A DNA stretch of 64,000 nt from Nocardioides zhouii (GCF_004137345.1 NZ_SDWV01000014.1:1-64000); one strand, 5' to 3'. Positions 52,454 to 61,096 are shown, counted from the first letter of the stretch. A program made the numbers and translations. Notes: generated from the letters alone by a model not told the origin.

Positions 52454-53149
52454 TCAGTCGAGCGGGATCGGGTCCGAGCACAGGACGTGCTGGGCGGCCA
52501 CGGCGCCGCCGCCGTGGTTGAGGAGGATCCCGTCGTCGGTGCGGTCCAGGCCCCATGCGGGCTCCGGGTCGCCGGCGACGACGCCGAGGCAGTACTGCAC
52601 CGAGGTCACCGGATCGGGCAGCTCGATCGAGCCGAAGCCGATGTCGTCGCCCCACGGCGACGCGCGGACGAGCGGGAGCGGGACCTCGAGGTCGCGCTCG
52701 AGGCTGTCGCCGGGCGCGAGCTCGGTGGCGCCGGCCCGCGGCAGCTGCGCGTACGAGATCCGGTCGCCCTCGGGGAGGTCGTACAGGCGCTGTGCGACCT
52801 GCACGGTCCCGTCGTCCGCGCCCACGACGTACGTCACCTCCGGGTCGTACGCGACGGACGCGCCCGACGCACGGGGAACGCGGTCGACCACCAGCAGCGG
52901 CGCGGCGCCGGTGTTGGTGAGCGACCAGGAGACGGAGATCGCGTCGGGTCCCGGATTCACCTCGACGTCGAAGTCCACGTCGGGGCGCGGCGCCTCCTGG
53001 GGTGGCGCGGCCGGTCCGCCCTCGGTCGAGGTCTCCACCGGCTCCTCCTGGGTGTCCGAGCATCCGCTCACCGCGAGCAGTGCCACCAGCGTCGCGGCCG
53101 CGAGGCGTGCGACCCGGCGACGTACGTCGTCAGCGACCGTAGTGGTCAC
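52454..53149 (-). CDS. Predicted lipoprotein of unknown function
   Basis: A 231-residue protein with a lipoprotein signal ending in LAVSGC near residue 30, then a Pro/Glu-rich linker and a beta-rich domain (SVSWSLTNTGAAPLLVVDRV, LAPGDSLERDLEVPLPL). This looks like an immunoglobulin-like or intracellular-protease-inhibitor-like fold. No catalytic motif. GTG 53149 overlaps the end of the WXG-RTX-M91 gene by 20 bp on the same strand, so it belongs to that operon. A surface inhibitor or partner of the upstream peptidase is conceivable but unproven. Confidence 0.75.
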   Translation of the reverse strand: MTTTVADDVRRRVARLAAATLVALLAVSGCSDTQEEPVETSTEGGPAAPPQEAPRPDVDFDVEVNPGPDAISVSWSLTNTGAAPLLVVDRVPRASGASVAYDPEVTYVVGADDGTVQVAQRLYDLPEGDRISYAQLPRAGATELAPGDSLERDLEVPLPLVRASPWGDDIGFGSIELPDPVTSVQYCLGVVAGDPEPAWGLDRTDDGILLNHGGGAVAAQHVLCSDPIPLD

Positions 53150-54887
53150 GGTTGGGCAGGCCCATCTCGTCGCGGATCCCGTTCTCGGTGAGCCCGAAGT
53201 CGTGGTCCGGGTCGATGACCTCGGGCGTGGACGGGTCGTGGTCGTGGTCGATCGGCAGGCCGCTCGCCTGCCGCTCGCCCTGCCGGATCCCGTGGTCGGT
53301 GGTGTCGTCGCCGCTGTAGGGCGTCGAGTCGAAGGTGTCGTTCATGTAGTCGTAGACGTGCGCGAACTCGTGGTAGAGCACCACGACCGGCGACGCCCCG
53401 CGGAAGTCATCGAGGCGGGTGTTGTAGTTGATCGTCGAGTTGGTGCCGTCGGTCGACGCGGTGCTGTTGTCGGGGTCGGCGGGGTTGTTGTACTCGCGGA
53501 TGGTCAGCGTGTCGGGACCGTCGGCGATGTGCCCCTGCAGGTTGGCGATCATCTGCTGGCCCTCGGGCGAGCTCGCCAGCATCTGGAGGTCGGCCTGCAC
53601 GCGCTCGACGAACTCCGGGCTGCCCTCGATGGTGATGCCGGCCAGGCCGTCGGGGATCTCGATGGTGACCGTCGACTCCACGCCGTCGTTGGTGTCGCCG
53701 GCCTCGCCGTTGGCGGTGTCGGCGCCCGTGCCGCCGTACGTCGTGTCGTTGCCGCGCCCGGCGTACGACACGTCGTCGCCGCTGCCGCCCCGGAGGGTGT
53801 CGTCGCCGTCGCCGCCGGAGACGACGTCGTTGCCGTGGCCGCCGTCGAGGGTGTCGTTGCCGGTGCCGCCCTCGAGGTAGTCCTGCTCGGCGCCGCCGCT
53901 CAGGGTGTCGTCGCCGCTGAGGCCGTAGAGGGTGTCGCGGCCCTCGCCGCCGTGGACGCGGTCGTCGCCGCCCTGCCCGTTGAGGTAGTCCTGCCCGGCG
54001 CCGCCGGACACGCGGTCGTTGCCGGTGCCGGCGTCGACGTTGTCGTCACCGTCGAGACCGAGGAGCGTGTCGTTGCCGTCGCCGCCGGTGATGTTGTCCT
54101 TGCCGCCGCTGCCGACCAGCGTGAAGTCGATGCCGCCGCCCTGCGGAACGGTGATCGTGTCGTTGCCGTCGCCGCCGCGGAGCACGACGTGCTGGCCGGC
54201 CGGGACCGTGTAGGAGACGCCGTTGACGGTGACGGTCTGGACGCCGGTGGCCGGGTCGACCGAGACGGAGATGTCGTCGTCGCCGTCAGTGCCGTTCACG
54301 ATGACCTGGTCGCCGATGACGATGACGCCGACCTGGGTCGCGCCGGCCGGGACGGTGAACCCGTCCGTGGTGCCGTCGGCGATCGATGCCCACTCGCCGG
54401 CGGTCTGGTTCCAGAAGGTGGTCGCCGTGGTGAGGTCGGCTGCGTCCTGGGCGAGCTCGGCGTCGAGCCGGCTGCGCACCTCGTTGGCGCGGTCGATGGC
54501 CGTCCGTACGCGCGTCGCCTCCGCCTCGTCGCGCGGCTGGAAGGTGACCGCGCCACCGCCGCCGGAGGACGGGATGTCGGAGACGCTCGACCACGACGCG
54601 TCGAGCTCGGCCTGCGCCTTGCGCACGGACCCGGCGGCCCGCTGCAGCGCGGTCGACACCCGCGCCGCGGAGTTGGTCGCCTCGTCGATCGACGTCACCA
54701 GCTTGCGGCGGTGGGCGTCGTACGACGTCGCGCTCTCGCCCTCCCACGTGCCGAGCACCCCGCTGGCCTTGTTGTTGACCGCGGTCGCCGCCTCGTCGAC
54801 GCGCTCGCCCATGCTCAGCCAGGCGTGCGCAGCGGCGTCGAGGGCGTCGGGCCTCGCCGCGAGGTCCCAGACCCCTGCGCCGCTCAT
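53130..54887 (-). CDS. WXG100-like/RTX/M91-type metallopeptidase fusion
   Basis: A 585-residue protein with three parts. Residues 1-165 are a WXG100-like hairpin (AWLSMGERVDEAATAVNNKA, GTWEGESATSYDAHRRKLV), a probable type VII export signal. Residues about 240-400 hold some fourteen RTX calcium-binding nonapeptides (GGDGNDTL-type). Residues about 415-585 resemble the M91 effector peptidase family, with zinc motif HEFAH at 506-510 in VVVLYHEFAHVYDYMND and DEMGLPNRDHY near the end. ATG 54887 overlaps the upstream small WXG gene stop. RTX domains fold on meeting external calcium, which fits secretion and later activation. It could be a toxin or a cell-surface protease. Confidence 0.8.
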   Translation of the reverse strand: MSGAGVWDLAARPDALDAAAHAWLSMGERVDEAATAVNNKASGVLGTWEGESATSYDAHRRKLVTSIDEATNSAARVSTALQRAAGSVRKAQAELDASWSSVSDIPSSGGGGAVTFQPRDEAEATRVRTAIDRANEVRSRLDAELAQDAADLTTATTFWNQTAGEWASIADGTTDGFTVPAGATQVGVIVIGDQVIVNGTDGDDDISVSVDPATGVQTVTVNGVSYTVPAGQHVVLRGGDGNDTITVPQGGGIDFTLVGSGGKDNITGGDGNDTLLGLDGDDNVDAGTGNDRVSGGAGQDYLNGQGGDDRVHGGEGRDTLYGLSGDDTLSGGAEQDYLEGGTGNDTLDGGHGNDVVSGGDGDDTLRGGSGDDVSYAGRGNDTTYGGTGADTANGEAGDTNDGVESTVTIEIPDGLAGITIEGSPEFVERVQADLQMLASSPEGQQMIANLQGHIADGPDTLTIREYNNPADPDNSTASTDGTNSTINYNTRLDDFRGASPVVVLYHEFAHVYDYMNDTFDSTPYSGDDTTDHGIRQGERQASGLPIDHDHDPSTPEVIDPDHDFGLTENGIRDEMGLPNRDHYGR

Positions 54888-55216
54888 CGCGGGCCGCCGG
54901 GGCGCGAGGTGCTGGGAGTACCGGCGCCGTAGGTGGCGGCCGTGGACTCGTCGGTCGTGGTCATGTCGAACGCCACGGCGTAGAGGTCGTCCATGTCCTG
55001 CTCGAGCACGCTCATGAAGCGGCCGAAGGCGAGGTCGGCCGACTCCGACGCGGTGGTGTGGGCGCTGACGAAGCTGCCCCCGCCGGCGGTGTTGCCGGCA
55101 GCGCCCGCGACCGAGCCGAAGGCGCCGAGGGCGCCCGTCCAGGCATCGGCGACCGCCTGCGAGGAGCTCAGGCAGGTGCCGGCGAGCTCCGAGAGCTGTT
55201 CGGGCACGGTATACAT
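54884..55216 (-). CDS. Small WXG100-like partner of the RTX-M91 protein
   Basis: A 110-residue helical protein beginning MYTVPEQLSELAGTCLSSSQ with a central Gly-rich turn (GSVAGAAGNTAGGGSFVSAH) and a second helix FGRFMSVLEQDMDDLYAVAF. This is the form of ESX-type partners. ATG 55216 has an AGAGGAC site and lies 31-56 bases after a SigB/SigF-type promoter. Its stop overlaps the RTX-M91 gene start (ATGA). It is the first gene of a three-gene unit and may pair with the WXG-like head of the next protein for export. Confidence 0.72.
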   Translation of the reverse strand: MYTVPEQLSELAGTCLSSSQAVADAWTGALGAFGSVAGAAGNTAGGGSFVSAHTTASESADLAFGRFMSVLEQDMDDLYAVAFDMTTTDESTAATYGAGTPSTSRPGGPR

Positions 55217-55247
55217 CGGCAGGTCCTCTCGACGTGGTGAGAGGGGG

Positions 55248-55273
55248 ATACCCCCGGGCACGCGCGCCGAAAC
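55248..55273 (-). promoter_or_regulatory. SigB/SigF-type promoter of the WXG-RTX-M91 operon
   Basis: On the minus strand GTTT (55270-55273), a 16-base spacer and GGGTAT (55248-55253) precede the small WXG gene. The sequence around it is similar to the promoter at 47907-47931, sharing CACGCG and GGGTATCCC blocks. Confidence 0.65.
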
Positions 55274-55380
55274 CCGGCGCCACCCCAGCGGTGGTCCAGC
55301 CACGTTCCACCGCCTACGAATGTGGCTCCACCACCGCTCAAGGGCCAGCCGCCACACCGCGTCAGGTCAGGGCGTACGCG

Positions 55381-55566
55381 TCACTCCCGCCGACGCGCCG
55401 CGACCACGATGACCCCGACGCCGAACCCGGCGAGGATCGGGCCAAGGATCGCCCAGAGCGTCTGGTCGGTCATCGGGCTGCCCTCGAGGTAGCCGAGGCC
55501 CTGGAAGGTCCAGATCGCGCCCACCACGATCATGACCGCGCCGAGCGCGGTCGACAGTGGACGCAT
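55381..55566 (-). CDS. Small two-helix membrane protein
   Basis: A 61-residue protein with two hydrophobic helices (STALGAVMIVVGAIWTFQGL and LWAILGPILAGFGVGVIVVA) joined by GYLEGSPMTDQT, and a basic C-terminus. ATG 55566 overlaps the ligase gene stop by one base, so it is translated after that gene. The G-YLEGS-PMTDQTLWA loop recurs in small actinobacterial membrane proteins of unknown role. No function can be assigned. Confidence 0.75.
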   Translation of the reverse strand: MRPLSTALGAVMIVVGAIWTFQGLGYLEGSPMTDQTLWAILGPILAGFGVGVIVVAARRRE

Positions 55567-57128
55567 CAGCTGAGCTCGCGCTTGAGGATCTTGCCGGTCG
55601 CGGTCATCGGCAGCGCGTCGACGAACTGCACGATGCGGGGGTACTTGTAGCCCGCCATCTGCTCCTTGCCCCACGCGACCAGCTCGTCCTCGGTCACGGT
55701 GGCACCGTCGTTGCGGATGACGACGGCCTTGATCTCCTCGCCGTGGCTCTCGTGCGGCACGCCGATGACGGCGGCGAGTGACACGTCGGGGTGGGTCAGC
55801 AGGACCTCCTCGATCTCGCGCGGGTACACGTTGTAGCCGCCGCGGATGATCATGTCCTTGGAGCGGTCGACGATGTAGTACCAGCCGTCGGCGTCCTTGC
55901 GGCCGAGGTCACCCGAGCGGAACCAGCCGTCGACGATCGCCTCGTCGGTGGCGTCGGGCCGGCCGTAGTAGCCCTTCATGATGTTGGGGCCCTTGATCGC
56001 GATCTCGCCGACCACGTCGTCGCCCTCGAGGTCCTCGCGTACGCCGGGCTCGGGGTTGATGAGCTTCATCTCGACGCCCGGGATCGGCCGGCCGATGGAG
56101 CCGACGCGGGCGGGCTCGCCCCACACCGAGAAGCTCGACACGGGCGAGGTCTCGGACAGGCCGTAGCCCTCGAGGATCGTCACGCCGAAGCGGCGCTCGA
56201 AGTTCTTGTGCACCTCGACCGGAAGCGCGGACCCGCCGGCGGCGGCCACGCGCAGCGTCCCGGCGAGCTTCTTCACGTCGACGCCGGAGTCGTCGAGGGC
56301 GCCGAGCAGTCCCCAGTACATCGTCGGGACGCCGGCGAAGAAGGTGACGTCCTCCTGGTCCATCAGTGCCAGCGCCGGTCCGGCCTCGAAGCGCGGCAGC
56401 AGCACGACGGTGCCGCCGAAGGCGAAGCCGGCGTTCATGATCACGGTCTGGCCGAAGGAGTGGAAGAGCGGCAGCACGCACAGCAGCGTGTCGGGGTTGT
56501 CGGGGTCGGCGCCGAACAGCGCGTCGCTCGCGAGGGCGTTGCTGATCATGTTGCGGTGCATCAGCTCGGCGCCCTTGGGCTGACCGGTGGTGCCCGACGT
56601 GTAGAGGATGACGGCGGTGTCGTCGCCGTCGACGTCCCGGGTCTCGAAGACCGGCGACTGTCCCTTCAGCGCCTGCCCCAGCGTCTCCGTCCCCTCGATC
56701 GGGGACTCGGCGGCCGGGTCGGCGGTGATCACGAAGAAGTTCTCGCAGCCGTCGGTCTGCTCGAAGCCCGCGTGCCCCTCCGCACCGATCGGCAGCTCGG
56801 GCGTGCCCTGGAAGCAGAAGTACGCCTTCGCGTCCGAGTCGTCGAGGTGGTAGGCCACCTCGCGTCCCTTGAGCAGCACGTTGAGCGGGACCACCGTCGC
56901 GCCGGCCTTGAGGATGCCGTAGTAGACGATCGGGAAGTACGGCAGGTTCGGGCAGCTCAGCGCGACCTTGTCACCGGGCGCGATGCCGCGCGAGACGAGC
57001 AGGTTGGCGACCTGGCTGGCGCCGGCGTCGACCTGGGCGTAGGTCAGGCGCGTGTCACCGAGCACCACCGCCGTACGGTCCGGGTGGGCATGCGCGGAGC
57101 CTTCGAGCAGCGAGGAGAGGTTCGACAT
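55566..57128 (-). CDS. Long-chain fatty acid-CoA ligase
   Basis: AMP-forming acyl-CoA synthetase of 520 residues. The P-loop is ILYTSGTTGQPKGAELMH near 175, with the acyl-adenylate motifs GYGLSETSPV near 320 and GWFRSGDLGRKDADGWYYI near 405, and the catalytic lysine in TATGKILKRELS at the C-terminus. It activates fatty acids for degradation or lipid synthesis; chain length is not decided. ATG 57128 is six codons inside the longest opening and gives MSNLSSLLEGSA as in relatives. It is followed by the coupled small membrane protein. Confidence 0.93.
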   Translation of the reverse strand: MSNLSSLLEGSAHAHPDRTAVVLGDTRLTYAQVDAGASQVANLLVSRGIAPGDKVALSCPNLPYFPIVYYGILKAGATVVPLNVLLKGREVAYHLDDSDAKAYFCFQGTPELPIGAEGHAGFEQTDGCENFFVITADPAAESPIEGTETLGQALKGQSPVFETRDVDGDDTAVILYTSGTTGQPKGAELMHRNMISNALASDALFGADPDNPDTLLCVLPLFHSFGQTVIMNAGFAFGGTVVLLPRFEAGPALALMDQEDVTFFAGVPTMYWGLLGALDDSGVDVKKLAGTLRVAAAGGSALPVEVHKNFERRFGVTILEGYGLSETSPVSSFSVWGEPARVGSIGRPIPGVEMKLINPEPGVREDLEGDDVVGEIAIKGPNIMKGYYGRPDATDEAIVDGWFRSGDLGRKDADGWYYIVDRSKDMIIRGGYNVYPREIEEVLLTHPDVSLAAVIGVPHESHGEEIKAVVIRNDGATVTEDELVAWGKEQMAGYKYPRIVQFVDALPMTATGKILKRELS

Positions 57129-57180
57129 GGCGCCAAACCTACTCACCGGGTGTGAGCGCCGTCACCGTCTCGTCTCGCGA

Positions 57181-57615
57181 TCAGGCGCGGGAAGCGAGGA
57201 TCCGTCCGGCCTTGCGGAGGTCGGCCGCGATCGCCTTCGAGGCGAGCAGCCCGGCCGCGCCGGCGGGCACGGCCCAGGCGCCCTGCCCGCTGACCTCGCC
57301 CTCGGCCCGCACCCGGCAACCGCCGGTGACGTCGGTGAAGTGCAGCGCGAGAGTCGCCGTGACGCCGCGCCAGTGGCCGGTCTCGGCCCACGTGCGGAAC
57401 GGCGTGAACACCGTGGTCTCCAGGTGGGGTCGTACGCCGACCGCGGTCGTCTCGCTCCACCGCTGGCCGAGGTGCGGCTCCTCGTCGGGCGCGACGTCGA
57501 CCGACAGCAGCGACGACTGCCACTGCGGGCGGCATCGCGGGTCGGAGAGGAAGCGGAACGCGTCTTCCGCCGTCACCGGCAGCTCGACCGTGGCCGAGAT
57601 CGCCCGGGCGGTCAG
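57181..57615 (-). CDS. SRPBCC-fold protein, possibly starting at CTG
   Basis: A START/SRPBCC-type protein with AEDAFRFLSDPRCRPQWQSS, GQRWSETTAVG and a C-terminal helix AGLLASKAIAADLRKAGRIL. The first ATG/GTG start is GTG 57576 (131 residues), but the reading frame upstream still encodes the family's first strand, ISATVELPV. A CTG at 57615 follows GGGGGAG at good spacing and overlaps the purC stop by 4 bp (CTGA), like the ATGA/GTGA junctions elsewhere here. I therefore extend the gene to 57615 (144 residues) with caution. The ligand is unknown. Confidence 0.75.
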   Translation of the reverse strand: MTARAISATVELPVTAEDAFRFLSDPRCRPQWQSSLLSVDVAPDEEPHLGQRWSETTAVGVRPHLETTVFTPFRTWAETGHWRGVTATLALHFTDVTGGCRVRAEGEVSGQGAWAVPAGAAGLLASKAIAADLRKAGRILASRA

Positions 57616-58505
57616 AACGTCTCCCCCGTCAGGACCTCGTAGGCCTCGACGTAGCGCGAGCGGGTCCGCTCGATCACGGCGTCGGGCATGGGCGGCGGCG
57701 CGTCGCCGGAGAAGCGGTCCCAGCCGGACTCCCCGGTCAGCCAGTCACGGACGACCTGCTTGTCGTACGACGCCTGGGTGCGGCCGGGCTGCCACTCGTC
57801 GGTCCGCCAGAAGCGGCTCGAGTCGGGGGTGAGGACCTCGTCGGCGAGGATCGTCGTCCCGTCAGGACGGCGGCCGAACTCCAGCTTGGTGTCGGCCAGG
57901 ATGATGCCGCGCTCCCTGGCGAGGTTGTGGGCCTTGCCGTAGACCTCCATCGTCAGCATCCGCAGCTCGGCGGCCGCGTCGTCGCCGACGGCCTCGACCA
58001 CGGCCTCGTAGTCGACGTTCTCGTCGTGGTCGCCGAGGTCGGCCTTCGACGCGGGGGTGAAGATCGGCTCGGGGAGGCGACTGCCGTCCTGGAGCCCGGC
58101 CGGCAGCGCGATGCCGCACACCTCGCCGTCGCGGTGGTAGTCGAGGAGTCCGGACCCGGTGAGGTAGCCGCGGGCGACGCACTCGACGGGGAACATCTCG
58201 AGGCGTTCGCAGATGACCGCGCGGCCCGCCACCGAGGCCGGCACGTCGGTCGACACGACGTGGTTGCCGACGAGCCCGGAGAGCTGGTCGAACCACCACA
58301 GCGACATCCGGGTGAGGATCTCGCCCTTGTCGGGGATGGTGGTGTCGAGGACGAAGTCGTAGGCCGAGATGCGGTCGCTGGCCACCATCAGCAGCCGGCC
58401 CTCGTGCTCGCCGCCGTCGATCCGGTAGAGGTCGCGGACCTTGCCGGAGTGGACGTGGGTGGTGCCCTCGATCGCGGGCGCTGCGGGGAGCATCAGATCG
58501 GCCAC
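57612..58505 (-). CDS. purC: SAICAR synthetase PurC
   Basis: Phosphoribosylaminoimidazole-succinocarboxamide synthase, step eight of purine synthesis, joining CAIR and aspartate. The 297-residue protein has HSGKVRDLYRIDG near 20, MVASDRISAYDFVL near 42, the signature FPVECVARGYLTGSGLLDY near 105 and LADTKLEFGR near 203. GTG 58505 is the start. It is followed by the SRPBCC gene with an overlap. The usual neighbour purB is 4.7 kb away at the right edge. Confidence 0.97.
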   Translation of the reverse strand: MADLMLPAAPAIEGTTHVHSGKVRDLYRIDGGEHEGRLLMVASDRISAYDFVLDTTIPDKGEILTRMSLWWFDQLSGLVGNHVVSTDVPASVAGRAVICERLEMFPVECVARGYLTGSGLLDYHRDGEVCGIALPAGLQDGSRLPEPIFTPASKADLGDHDENVDYEAVVEAVGDDAAAELRMLTMEVYGKAHNLARERGIILADTKLEFGRRPDGTTILADEVLTPDSSRFWRTDEWQPGRTQASYDKQVVRDWLTGESGWDRFSGDAPPPMPDAVIERTRSRYVEAYEVLTGETF

Positions 58506-58534
58506 GCGGCCAGCCTAGCCGTCACGGGCACGGC

Positions 58535-59083
58535 TCAGCGGTGCAGCCACCACGACATGCGACGCGTGATCCACGGCAGGAAGACGTACGTCATCAGCGG
58601 GGTCATGACGGTGGTCACCAGCACGACGCGCGGCACGAGCGGCCAGCCGGAGATCGTGTGCGAGGCCACGAGGTTGGCCAGCAGGCTGAGCGGCAGGAAG
58701 ACCATGAAGATCACGACCATCTGCTTCCACCGCGGCGGGGCCACGGGTGCCGCGCTCAGCGACTCGACGGACGCCGGCTCGACGAACCACCCCTCGATGC
58801 CCGTACGCCGCTCGCGACGCTTCTCCTCGACGTCACCCTGGGCCGCCTCGAGCCACCACTCCCGCTGCGGGGAGGCCTCCCACGCCGCCAGCGAGTCGGT
58901 GTCGGTGAAGCGGTAGAGCATGTGCCGGTCGGGCGACTCCGCACTCGGCCGCACCCACCCCGAACCGAGGAAGCCGTCGAACTTCTCGGCCAGCGACGTG
59001 CCCGCCTGCACCCACGCCAGCATCTCGCTGGAGCGGGACGGGTCGACGTGGCGCGTGACGGACACGGTGACGGGGGCGGTCAT
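58535..59083 (-). CDS. Antibiotic biosynthesis monooxygenase-domain protein with two membrane helices
   Basis: A 182-residue protein. Residues 5-95 are an ABM (ferredoxin-like) domain (VTRHVDPSRSSEMLAWVQAG, LYRFTDTDSLAAWEASP). Residues 110-182 hold two membrane helices (MVVIFMVFLPLSLLANLVAS and VLVTTVMTPLMTYVFLPW). This fusion is widespread and its role is not known; heme or quinol oxidation has been shown only for soluble ABM relatives. ATG 59083 is preferred over a longer opening to 59203, which runs into the divergent promoter region of the sulfotransferase. Confidence 0.85.
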   Translation of the reverse strand: MTAPVTVSVTRHVDPSRSSEMLAWVQAGTSLAEKFDGFLGSGWVRPSAESPDRHMLYRFTDTDSLAAWEASPQREWWLEAAQGDVEEKRRERRTGIEGWFVEPASVESLSAAPVAPPRWKQMVVIFMVFLPLSLLANLVASHTISGWPLVPRVVLVTTVMTPLMTYVFLPWITRRMSWWLHR

Positions 59084-59223
59084 GTCTTCCAGTGTCCGGC
59101 GTCGAGGCATGCGGTGCGAAGCCGCGGGGAACGAGATCTCGCCCACGTCCGTGCCTTCTGGTCGGCGTACGCGCGGGGTATTGTCCAGTGAGTCAGTAGA
59201 CATAACAGTCCTGGGAGGGACTC

Positions 59224-60216
59224 ATGACCCGAGCACCGCGACCGGACTTCCTGGTGATCGGCGCGCCGAAGGCCGGCACCACCGCGCTGCACGCCGCGCT
59301 GGCGCAGCACCCGGACGTCTTCGTCTCCGACCCCAAGGAGCCGAAGTTCTGGCTGTGCGACGGCGCTCCCCCGCCGGCCTGGTGCGGCCCGGGCGACAAG
59401 CACTCGCAACAGGAGTGGATCTGGCGGGCCGACCGCTACTACCCGCTCTTCGAGCCGGCCGCCGCCCACCAGGTGCGCGGCGAGAGCACTCCCTTCTACC
59501 TCTGGAGCCGCGGCGCCCACCGCCGGATCGCCGAGCACCTGCCGGAGGTCCGGCTGATCGCGGTCGTCCGCGACCCGGTCGACCGCGCGTACAGCAACTG
59601 GATGCACCTCTGGTCCGACGGCCTCGAGCCCGAGTCCGACTTCGTCACCGCCTTCGAGCGCGAGGACGAGCGTGTACGTGCCGGGTGGGCGCCGTTCTGG
59701 CGCTACCGCGAGCTCGGCCTGTACGGCGAGCAGCTGCGGCACCTCCACGACTACGTCGACCCCGCGCGGATCCTCGTCGTCCGCTACCGCGACCTCGTCG
59801 ACCAGCCGGGCGCGACGGTCGACCGGGTGAGCCGGTTCCTCGGCATCCGCGAGGGCCAGGTCGACGCGATCCCGCGAGACAACTCGCGCGGGTTCGTGAC
59901 GCCGGGGCTGCGGCCGAAGGTCTTCGGTCCCGTCGTGCGTACGGGCGCCCGCCTGGGCCAGTTCGCGCCGCCGCAGGTGTGGCGCCAGGTCCACCCGCTC
60001 TCCCTCGCCCTGCTCGGCGACAGCCGGCACGCCCACCGCCCGCGCCTCGACACCATGAAGCGCGAGCGCCTCATCGCGCCGTACGCCGACGACATCGCGC
60101 TGCTCGGCGAGCTCACCGGGCAGGACTTCGGGGACTGGCTGTCGCCCGCCGACCGCGGCTCGTTCGCGCAGCGGTCGGGCGATGCGTCGGTGACGAAGAT
60201 CAGCGCACGTCGGTAG
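59224..60216 (+). CDS. PAPS-dependent sulfotransferase
   Basis: A 330-residue sulfotransferase. The 5'-phosphosulfate loop is FLVIGAPKAGTTALHAAL (9-26), and the 3'-phosphate site VVRDPVDRAYSNWMHLW is near 113. LVVRYRDLVDQP near 187 and the C-terminal helix complete the fold. It resembles heparan N-deacetylase/sulfotransferase-type or Stf enzymes that sulfate carbohydrates or lipids. ATG 59224 has GGGAGGG upstream. No carrier or polyketide genes are close, so the acceptor is unknown; a cell-surface glycan or glycolipid is a reasonable guess. Confidence 0.9.
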   Translation: MTRAPRPDFLVIGAPKAGTTALHAALAQHPDVFVSDPKEPKFWLCDGAPPPAWCGPGDKHSQQEWIWRADRYYPLFEPAAAHQVRGESTPFYLWSRGAHRRIAEHLPEVRLIAVVRDPVDRAYSNWMHLWSDGLEPESDFVTAFEREDERVRAGWAPFWRYRELGLYGEQLRHLHDYVDPARILVVRYRDLVDQPGATVDRVSRFLGIREGQVDAIPRDNSRGFVTPGLRPKVFGPVVRTGARLGQFAPPQVWRQVHPLSLALLGDSRHAHRPRLDTMKRERLIAPYADDIALLGELTGQDFGDWLSPADRGSFAQRSGDASVTKISARR

Positions 60217-60217
60217 G

Positions 60218-61096
60218 TCAGCGCACGCAGGTGACCAGGTCGTGTGCGCCGTCGACGCGTGCGGCCTCGATGTAGTAGCGGATGCGGCCGTCGGGCAGTG
60301 GCACTGCGGTCGCGTAGCGGAACGCACCGTCGGAGTGCGGGGACGTGATCGGGGGCTGGTCGACGCGGGTGAGCGCGGTGCCGTCCCAGGTGGCCACACC
60401 GGTGGTCTCGAACCAGTTCGACGCCGCGTCCGGCCGACCGTCGTACAGCACGACGCCGTCGGGCAGCACGGCGCTGACCCGGGCGCCGCGCGCGTCCCAC
60501 TGGCCGTCGCGCCCGGCGAGCACCTCGCCGTGGTCCTGCCAGTCGAGGCCGTCGCTGCTGGTGAGCCGGCGCGTGGTCATCCGGTCCTCGTGGCCGGGCT
60601 CGTCGAGCGGGTGGCAGCACAGCCACATCTCGTAGCCGTCGTCGCCGACCGTGATCACCGGGTCCTTCACGGCGGTTGACCGGTCACCCTCGTGCACGCG
60701 GCGGCGTACGCCGTCGGGCAGGCCCGCGACCGTGTCGGCCGTCAGGCTATCGACCCACCAGTGCTTGGAGCCCGGGGTCGCGCAGGAGAGGTAGAGCCGC
60801 CAGCCGCCCTCGCGCAGCGGCACCAGGACGGGGCGCTCGAACGACTCGGCGCCGAAGGCCTCCCGCGAGACCTCAGTGACCGGCTCGAACGCGAGGCCGT
60901 CGGTGGAGCGGGCGACCACGACCGAGACGCCGCGGCCGTCGGTCAGCGGACGGCGTACGCGCCAGGTGAGCCAGAAGACGTCGTCGACCAGCACCGCGCT
61001 CGCCGCGCCCGCCCAGTTGCCGGCGCCCGGGCCGGGCGCCGGCACCACGACCTCGACGTCGTCGTAGGTGGGTGGGGCGGAGAGGGCCGTCGTCAT
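60218..61096 (-). CDS. Five-bladed beta-propeller, glycosidase-like protein
   Basis: A 292-residue cytoplasmic protein with blade-like repeats (FWLTWRVRRPL, ERPVLVPLREGGWRLYLSCA, VKDPVITVGDDGYEMWLCCH, SSDGLDWQDHGEVLAG). They resemble GH43/GH32/GH130-like propellers, where such strands carry acidic catalytic residues. I cannot assign a complete triad. No signal peptide. ATG 61096 is the start. It ends one base after the convergent sulfotransferase stop; the two may both concern sugars, but that is only proximity. Confidence 0.75.
   Translation of the reverse strand: MTTALSAPPTYDDVEVVVPAPGPGAGNWAGAASAVLVDDVFWLTWRVRRPLTDGRGVSVVVARSTDGLAFEPVTEVSREAFGAESFERPVLVPLREGGWRLYLSCATPGSKHWWVDSLTADTVAGLPDGVRRRVHEGDRSTAVKDPVITVGDDGYEMWLCCHPLDEPGHEDRMTTRRLTSSDGLDWQDHGEVLAGRDGQWDARGARVSAVLPDGVVLYDGRPDAASNWFETTGVATWDGTALTRVDQPPITSPHSDGAFRYATAVPLPDGRIRYYIEAARVDGAHDLVTCVR

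Noticed and set aside
53800..54200. Tandem DNA repeat or CRISPR-like array
   Set aside because: The periodicity is that of RTX nonapeptide codons inside a coding region; units vary and have no unique spacers.
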